A stretch of 28,252 bases of DNA, taken from contig CAMLEO010000057.1 in the NCBI GenBank assembly GCA_946478975.1, forward strand, positions 1 through 28,252, in the 5' to 3' direction. The notes below the pieces were generated by a model. That model saw only the letters and a program-made list of their open reading frames with translations. It searched no databases and was not told where the DNA came from. This document shows positions 23,918 to 28,252 of this stretch, piece by piece (position 1 is the stretch's first letter; the number at the start of each line of letters is the position of its first letter). Origin of the DNA: an uncultured Steroidobacter sp. (lineage in GTDB: Bacteria > Pseudomonadota > Gammaproteobacteria > Steroidobacterales > Steroidobacteraceae). The translations under genes and the position numbers were made by a program.

Positions 23918-24441
23918 GCACTCTGCTCAGCCGCTTCGCGGCGCGCAGCGCTCACATCCCACAGGCTTTCCAGGCGATAGAACTCGCGCACCTTCGGCAG
24001 CATGATGTGCACGATCACGTCCTGCAGGTCCACCAGCACCCACTCGCCGTCGCGCTCGCCTTCCACGCCCATGGGGCGGAAGCCGGCCTTCTTCGCGAAC
24101 TCCACCACGCGATCGGCGATCGAGCGCACGTGACGATCGGAGTTGCCGCTGGCGATGATCATGGTGTCGGTGATGTCGGTGAGCTTCTTCACCGCCAGCA
24201 CCTTGACGTTGACCGCCTTCATTTCATCGAGCGCGTTCTCCACGACCTGCACCACTTCCACCGGCTTTACGACCGGCGGCGTCGTGCTCTTCACGGCGGC
24301 TTTTTTCTTCGCCGGCGCCGGGCCCTTGCTCGCGAGCTTCTTGCGCGCAGTGCTCAGCTTCGTGACCTTGTTGTCCTTGACCCGCGCCGGGGCCTTGGCT
24401 GCAGAAGATTGTCGTTTGGATTTCGCTCGCTTGACGGCCAT
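23914..24441 (-). CDS. rsfS: Ribosomal silencing factor RsfS with a long basic N-terminal extension
   Basis: Binds ribosomal protein L14 on the 50S subunit and blocks subunit joining during starvation. The conserved RsfS domain starts near residue 64 (VVQVVENALDEMKAVNVKVL) and includes TDITDTMIIASGNSDRHVRSIADRVVE and WVLVDLQDVIVHIMLPKVREFYRLESLW. The E. coli protein is about 105 aa; here 175 aa because of a 60-residue Lys/Ala-rich, low-complexity front. The ATG at 24441 has AGAGG six nt upstream; a GTG at 24447 is the alternative and would overlap nadD. It lies between nadD and rlmH, as expected. Confidence 0.93.
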   Translation of the reverse strand: MAVKRAKSKRQSSAAKAPARVKDNKVTKLSTARKKLASKGPAPAKKKAAVKSTTPPVVKPVEVVQVVENALDEMKAVNVKVLAVKKLTDITDTMIIASGNSDRHVRSIADRVVEFAKKAGFRPMGVEGERDGEWVLVDLQDVIVHIMLPKVREFYRLESLWDVSAARREAAEQSA

Positions 24442-24443
24442 GC

Positions 24444-25094
24444 TCACCTCTTGGCTTGCTCACGTTTGTAACAGCCGGTCTGCTCGATGATCTCCCGGAC
24501 CGAATCGGGCATCAGATACCGCGGATCGCGTCCCATCGCGATCAGCTTGCGTACTTCCGTGGACGAAATTTCCAGCTGCGTCACTGCGTGAATATAGATA
24601 CATCCAGCGCGCTGCTCGTGCAGGTCGTTGATGCGGCCGGTGCCGCGATCGACCAGCAACTCCCCGAGCGGCCCCATGCTCGGCGCGCGCCAGCCGGGGC
24701 GATGCGCCACGACCAGGTGCGCCAGCTCCAGCAGTTCACGCCACTGGTGCCATTTGGGCAAGCCCAAAAACGCGTCCATGCCGACGATCAGGCACAACGA
24801 GTGGTCGGGAAAGTCCGCTCGCAGCGTCCGCATGGTATCGACGGAATAAGACAACCCTTCGCGCCGGATCTCACGATCGTCGACGGTGAAGCCCTGCTGA
24901 CCTTCGGTCGCGGCCTTCACCATCGCGAGGCGCTGCTCGGCGGCGGCAATGGTCGTTTCCCGGTGCGGCGGATTGCCGGCCGGCATGAAGCGCACTTCAT
25001 TCAGCCGCAGCGACTGCAACAACTCGAACGCGGTGCGCAGGTGACCGAAGTGGATGGGATCGAAGGTGCCGCCGAAAATTCCGATGGTCGTCAT
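24444..25094 (-). CDS. nadD: Nicotinate-nucleotide adenylyltransferase
   Basis: Adenylylates nicotinic acid mononucleotide to deamido-NAD in NAD synthesis. The 216-aa protein (family about 210) has the nucleotidyltransferase start GIFGGTFDPIHFGHL with the (H/T)xGH-type GHLR, PAGNPPHR, LIVGMDAFLGLPKWHQWREL and the ISSTEVRKLI signature near the C-terminus. The ATG at 25094 was chosen because it places GIFGGTFDP at residues 4-12; longer readings overlap holA. Only 8 nt separate it from the holA stop. Confidence 0.96.
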   Translation of the reverse strand: MTTIGIFGGTFDPIHFGHLRTAFELLQSLRLNEVRFMPAGNPPHRETTIAAAEQRLAMVKAATEGQQGFTVDDREIRREGLSYSVDTMRTLRADFPDHSLCLIVGMDAFLGLPKWHQWRELLELAHLVVAHRPGWRAPSMGPLGELLVDRGTGRINDLHEQRAGCIYIHAVTQLEISSTEVRKLIAMGRDPRYLMPDSVREIIEQTGCYKREQAKR

Positions 25095-25102
25095 GACAGA
25101 AC

Positions 25103-26125
25103 TCAGGCGGCGCGGGCGAGCTTCACGCCGGCAAGCCCCGCCACGATGCGCTCGAACTCCAGCCACGCATCGCTGCGAATCACGCCTTTGATCATGCGAT
25201 CGGCGCGTTCGGCGCTGAGTAACAACTCGCGCACCGTCGCCGGACGCAAACGCGACAGCGCATGTTTCATCGCCGGCTGACGATTGCGCCAGACATACAA
25301 CGCGTTCATGGCGCTGTCGGCGCTCTGCCCTTTACGCATCAAATACTGGCAGCGAGCGATCCACTGCAGATCTTTGTTGAGCGCCCAGAGCACGATCGGC
25401 GGCTCGACATCTTCGCCGCGCAACCCTTCCAACACGCGCAGCGCTCGGGCCGCCTGGCCTTTCATCGCCGCGTCACCGACTTGCAAGACATCGAAACGCG
25501 CGCTGTCGGCGACGGCGTCGACGATCGTATCCGCGGTTACGGGACCGGGCGGCAATAACAGCGCCAGCTTTTCCACTTCCTGATGAGCCGCCAGCAGATT
25601 GCCTTCGACGCGTTCGGCCAGCAGCGCCGCCGCATCTGCATCGGCTTTGAGATTTTGTTTGGCGAGCCGTTCGCGGATCCACGCCGGCAGCCGCGCCAGT
25701 TCGACCGGCCAGACCTGCACGACCACGCCATGCTTTTCGATCGCGCTCACCCAGCGCGAGTTTTGCACCCGGCCGTCCATCTTGCCGGTGACGATCAGCA
25801 CCAGCACGTCGGGCGAGCCTTGGGAGGTGAGCTCGATGATGGCATCCGCGCCCTGCTCGCCCGGCGTCGGATTGGTCATGCGGATCTCGATGATCTTGCG
25901 CTCGGCGAACAGCGACATCGAGCGGCTGCCGGCGATCAGCTCATCCCAGTCGAAGCCGCGCTCGACCACGTGCAGCTCACGCTCGGTGAATCCCTGCGCA
26001 CGGGCCTTGGCCCGAATGGCATCGGCCGCTTCGTTGACCAATAGCGGTTCGTCACCGGAGACCAGGTACACCGGTGCCAGCTGACGCGACAGAGTGGCCG
26101 CGAGATTGTCGCCGGAAAGTTTCAC
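25103..26125 (-). CDS. holA: DNA polymerase III subunit delta
   Basis: Clamp-loader subunit that opens the beta clamp. The 340-aa length from GTG 26125 matches E. coli HolA (343), and the N-terminus KLSGDNLAATLSRQLAPVYLVSGDEPLLVNEAADAIR aligns with it. Further segments typical of the family are SMSLFAERKIIEIRM, the VEGNLLAAHQEVEKLALL helix pair and VWRNRQPAMKHALSRL. A longer reading to 26215 has no support. In E. coli leuS and lptE precede holA; here holA is the first gene, divergent from the DUF2946/receptor locus. Confidence 0.93.
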   Translation of the reverse strand: MKLSGDNLAATLSRQLAPVYLVSGDEPLLVNEAADAIRAKARAQGFTERELHVVERGFDWDELIAGSRSMSLFAERKIIEIRMTNPTPGEQGADAIIELTSQGSPDVLVLIVTGKMDGRVQNSRWVSAIEKHGVVVQVWPVELARLPAWIRERLAKQNLKADADAAALLAERVEGNLLAAHQEVEKLALLLPPGPVTADTIVDAVADSARFDVLQVGDAAMKGQAARALRVLEGLRGEDVEPPIVLWALNKDLQWIARCQYLMRKGQSADSAMNALYVWRNRQPAMKHALSRLRPATVRELLLSAERADRMIKGVIRSDAWLEFERIVAGLAGVKLARAA

Positions 26126-26321
26126 TACAGATTGCCGGGACGGGACATGCGTGAAGTGGCGGCGAACACGGCAGGGGCGGTCGGGAACACTCGCGATTCG
26201 TGAAGGGCGATGCACTCATGCTAAGTGCGCGTGGATTATGGCCCAACCGGCCGGGCCGTGCCAGTTCGATGCACGGAAACAACACCGGCTTCGGCCCGCG
26301 CCTGAAATCCTCGTAACCTGC

Positions 26322-26350
26322 TTGGCAAAGGTCCGGTCCTCCGTTAGCTT
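26322..26350 (+). promoter_or_regulatory. Putative promoter of the DUF2946-receptor operon
   Basis: TTGGCA (26322-26327, five of six) and TAGCTT (26345-26350, three of six) are 17 nt apart; transcription would begin near 26357, about 24 nt before the small ORF. An imperfect palindrome, TTAGCTTACTTAGCTGA at 26344-26360, overlaps the -10 and the start point. No match to a Fur or Zur box was recognised. Confidence 0.35.
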
Positions 26351-26380
26351 ACTTAGCTGATCCGCACCGCATTGCCACGC

Positions 26381-26695
26381 ATGTCCATTTTCGATCTGGC
26401 CCGACGACCGCCCACGTGGCTACGAGTTGCACTCGTCGCCCTGGTGCTGGCGTTCGCGCTGGATTCGGTGGCGCACGTCGTCCATCGCCACGATGACGAC
26501 GTCAAAACAACGCTCTCGGCGCACGGTCCGGCGTGCGGCTACTGTGCCGCCTTCACCGGCCTGATCGATGTTCCCAAGCATCACTACGCGCCGCTCACCA
26601 CGATTCTGGTCTCCGGTTATGTCGCGCCGATCGCGCAATTTCCGGTTTCGATTCGCACCCGCCTGAACGCGCAGCCGCGCGCCCCGCCTCGATAA
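26381..26695 (+). CDS. DUF2946 small protein, candidate copper-sensing regulatory upstream ORF (CruR-like)
   Basis: A 104-aa protein with one N-terminal hydrophobic segment (about 14-33), a His/Asp cluster (HVVHRHDDD), a CxxC motif CGYC (C52, C55) and the C-terminal sequence RAPPR directly before the TAA. From the literature, the first gene of the Bordetella pertussis bfrG operon encodes a DUF2946 peptide whose CxxC motif senses copper and whose C-terminal RAPP motif arrests translation, thereby controlling Rho-dependent termination before a TonB-dependent transporter gene. Both elements and the gene order are present here. A TTG at 26372 would add three residues; the ATG was preferred. That it acts as a regulator rather than as a stable protein is inference. 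Confidence 0.85.
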   Translation: MSIFDLARRPPTWLRVALVALVLAFALDSVAHVVHRHDDDVKTTLSAHGPACGYCAAFTGLIDVPKHHYAPLTTILVSGYVAPIAQFPVSIRTRLNAQPRAPPR

Positions 26696-26818
26696 CTCGC
26701 AGCTCGATGTTTCATTGACCTCGTCGTGACTGGCGAGGCGTCGCTCGTTGCTTGCACCCGCCATTGATTCGGTCGGGCCAGCAGCGAGATCACTGCAGTT
26801 ATTCAGGAAATGTTTGTC
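26696..26818 (+). promoter_or_regulatory. Gap between DUF2946 ORF and receptor: candidate Rho-dependent attenuation region
   Basis: A 123-nt untranslated stretch. CCTCG (26719-26723) can pair with CGAGG (26734-26738), or CGAG (26734-26737) with CTCG (26744-26747), giving two mutually exclusive small hairpins. No U-rich intrinsic terminator is seen, which fits a Rho-dependent model. AGGAA at 26805-26809 is a good Shine-Dalgarno site for the ATG at 26819. Confidence 0.45.
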
Positions 26819-28252
26819 ATGCGTGCTTCTCATTCGTTGCGCGTCGCCGTGGCCGCGATGCTGGTCAGTCAGGCCGCCGTTCATACCGTTTACGCCCAGG
26901 AATCCAAACCCGAGACCGTGGTCGTCACCTCGACCGCGCTCCATGAAAATCCACTGGAGGTGGCACAGCCCACCAGTGTGCTCGCCGGTGACGATCTGCG
27001 TCGCCAGATCGCGGGGAGCATTGGCGAGACTTTGTCGAGCCAGCCCGGCGTCAGCTCCACTTACTTCGGACCGAGCGCGAGCCGGCCGGTGATCCGCGGC
27101 CTGGCCGGCGATCGCGTGCAGGTGTTGCAGGACGGGCTCTCGTCGCTGGATGTTTCCAGTCTCAGCCAGGACCACGCGGTGACGCTCGAAACGGTCGTGT
27201 CCCAGCAGATCGAAGTCATCAAAGGTCCGGCGGCGCTGCTCTATGGCAGCGGCGCGTCAGGCGGATTGGTGAACGTCGTCAGCAGCCGCGTGCCGAACGA
27301 GGTGCCGGAAAAGCTGATCACGGGCGCAGCTGAAGTTCGAGGCGACACCGCTAGCAACGAACGCACCGGCGCGTTCAGCCTCGATGCCGGCGCAGACAAG
27401 TTTGCTCTGCATGCCGACTACTTCGATCGTGAGACCGACGACGTGGAGATCCCCGGCTTCGCGCAGTCGGACGCACTGCGCCGTCAGCTCATTGAAGCGG
27501 GTGAAACACCGGATGGCATTCGCGGGCACATTCCCAACACGTCCGGCGAAGCTCACGGCGGCGCGTTCGGCGGTTCGTATATCGGCGACGACGTGCTCGG
27601 GGGTCTGTCGTGGAGTACTTATAAAACCACGTACGGCATCCCGGGCGAGGAGACCGCGTTCATCGATATGAAACAGGACCGTATCGACGGCAAGGCCGAG
27701 CTCGACCTGGACGGCGCGATCAACAAGCTGCGCCTCACCGGCGCGTACAACGATTACACCCACACCGAATTCGAAGCGCCGGGCGTGCCGGGCACGGTGT
27801 TCAATCAAGACGCGTACGAGCTGCGCTTCACTGCCGATCACAAGCTGGACAACGGCTGGCGCGGCACGACCGGCTTGCAGTACGTGAACATCGATTTCGA
27901 AGCGATCGGCGACGAGGCGTTCGTGCCCAGCTCCGTAACCAAGACCACCAGTGTGTTCGCATTCGAGGAACGTCACTTCGATCCGTGGACCATCGAGCTG
28001 GGCGCCCGCGCCGAACAGCAGAAGATCGATGTGAGCGGCGATCATCCTGACTATGACGAAACTGCGATCAGCCTGTCGGCGGGTGCGGTGTGGCAGTTCG
28101 CTGACGAACACGCGTTGGCGCTGAACGTCACGCGCACTCAACGCAATCCCCAGGCTGCCGAGTTGTATGCCAACGGCCCGCACATCGCCGCGCAGCGGTT
28201 CGAGGTCGGCGATCCGAACCTGGATCAGGAAACATCGGTGACGGCCGACCTG
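26819..28252 (+). CDS. TonB-dependent outer membrane receptor, 3' end cut by window edge
   Basis: Outer membrane transporter driven by TonB-ExbBD; 478 codons are visible. Signal peptide about 1-26 (cleavage after VYA), TonB box ETVVVTS at 32-38, and a plug domain with RPVIRGLAGDRVQVLQDG and EVIKGPAALLYGSGASGG. Barrel strands follow. The segment AELYANGPHIAAQRFEVGDPNL near residue 448 is typical of the subgroup that includes the zinc receptor ZnuD and copper-linked receptors. The ATG at 26819 has AGGAA nine nt upstream; an ATG at 26810 is too close to it. Being downstream of a CruR-like DUF2946 ORF points to copper as substrate, by analogy with BfrG; zinc cannot be excluded. Confidence 0.9.
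   Translation, partial: MRASHSLRVAVAAMLVSQAAVHTVYAQESKPETVVVTSTALHENPLEVAQPTSVLAGDDLRRQIAGSIGETLSSQPGVSSTYFGPSASRPVIRGLAGDRVQVLQDGLSSLDVSSLSQDHAVTLETVVSQQIEVIKGPAALLYGSGASGGLVNVVSSRVPNEVPEKLITGAAEVRGDTASNERTGAFSLDAGADKFALHADYFDRETDDVEIPGFAQSDALRRQLIEAGETPDGIRGHIPNTSGEAHGGAFGGSYIGDDVLGGLSWSTYKTTYGIPGEETAFIDMKQDRIDGKAELDLDGAINKLRLTGAYNDYTHTEFEAPGVPGTVFNQDAYELRFTADHKLDNGWRGTTGLQYVNIDFEAIGDEAFVPSSVTKTTSVFAFEERHFDPWTIELGARAEQQKIDVSGDHPDYDETAISLSAGAVWQFADEHALALNVTRTQRNPQAAELYANGPHIAAQRFEVGDPNLDQETSVTADL

Noticed and set aside
1..28252. Mobile elements, CRISPR arrays, tRNA or rRNA genes, frameshifted genes
   Set aside because: No transposase or integrase motif, no regularly spaced direct repeats, no cloverleaf noticed, and every recognised gene reads through without interruption.

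Overview
The window is GC-rich, very compact chromosomal DNA from a gammaproteobacterium. Three conserved gene orders support this: maf-rng-yhdP-nitrilase-tldD, holA-nadD-rsfS-rlmH, and pmbA next to darP. The overall style (ExeA-type ATPase with an FHA domain, many TonB-type and orphan signalling genes, weak Shine-Dalgarno sites) would suit the Steroidobacter/Xanthomonadales side of the class, but the genus is an inference. There are no tRNA or rRNA genes, CRISPR arrays, transposases or phage genes.

Layout. 1-2.4 kb: rpe (cut by the window edge) and djlA on the minus strand, divergent from purC. 2.5-5.6 kb: an orphan histidine kinase, a BtuF-like binding protein without a signal peptide, and a YihY/BrkB-family membrane protein. 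5.6-9.2 kb: pmbA (tldE) divergent from darP, then purE-purK. 9.3-10.7 kb: an AAA ATPase-FHA fusion. 10.7-19.5 kb: a long minus-strand operon maf-rng-yhdP-nitrilase-tldD-small membrane protein. 19.5-20.6 kb: a block of four inverted repeats, then a SpoIIAA-like/macro-domain fusion. 20.9-23.4 kb: a Ser/Thr kinase, a thioredoxin-like protein paired with a four-helix membrane protein, and a divergent TetR regulator with two matching 18-bp palindromes. 23.4-26.1 kb: holA-nadD-rsfS-rlmH. 26.3 kb to the end: a small DUF2946 gene followed by a TonB-dependent receptor that runs off the window.

The most interesting locus is the last one. The DUF2946 protein has a CGYC (CxxC) motif and ends in RAPPR immediately before its stop codon. 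These are the two elements reported for the copper-sensing regulatory upstream ORF of the Bordetella pertussis bfrG operon, where the nascent peptide controls Rho-dependent termination before the TonB-dependent transporter gene. The same arrangement here (promoter, DUF2946 ORF, 123-nt gap, receptor) predicts copper-repressed receptor expression in a different bacterial group.

Other points worth attention: the SpoIIAA-like/macro fusion, the structured repeat beside it, the TetR double operator, putative -10 elements only 6-8 nt from several start codons (suggesting leaderless mRNAs), and convergent genes that abut or overlap with no space for terminators. Several starts were moved inward from the longest possible ORF on family length and alignment; these are stated per gene.
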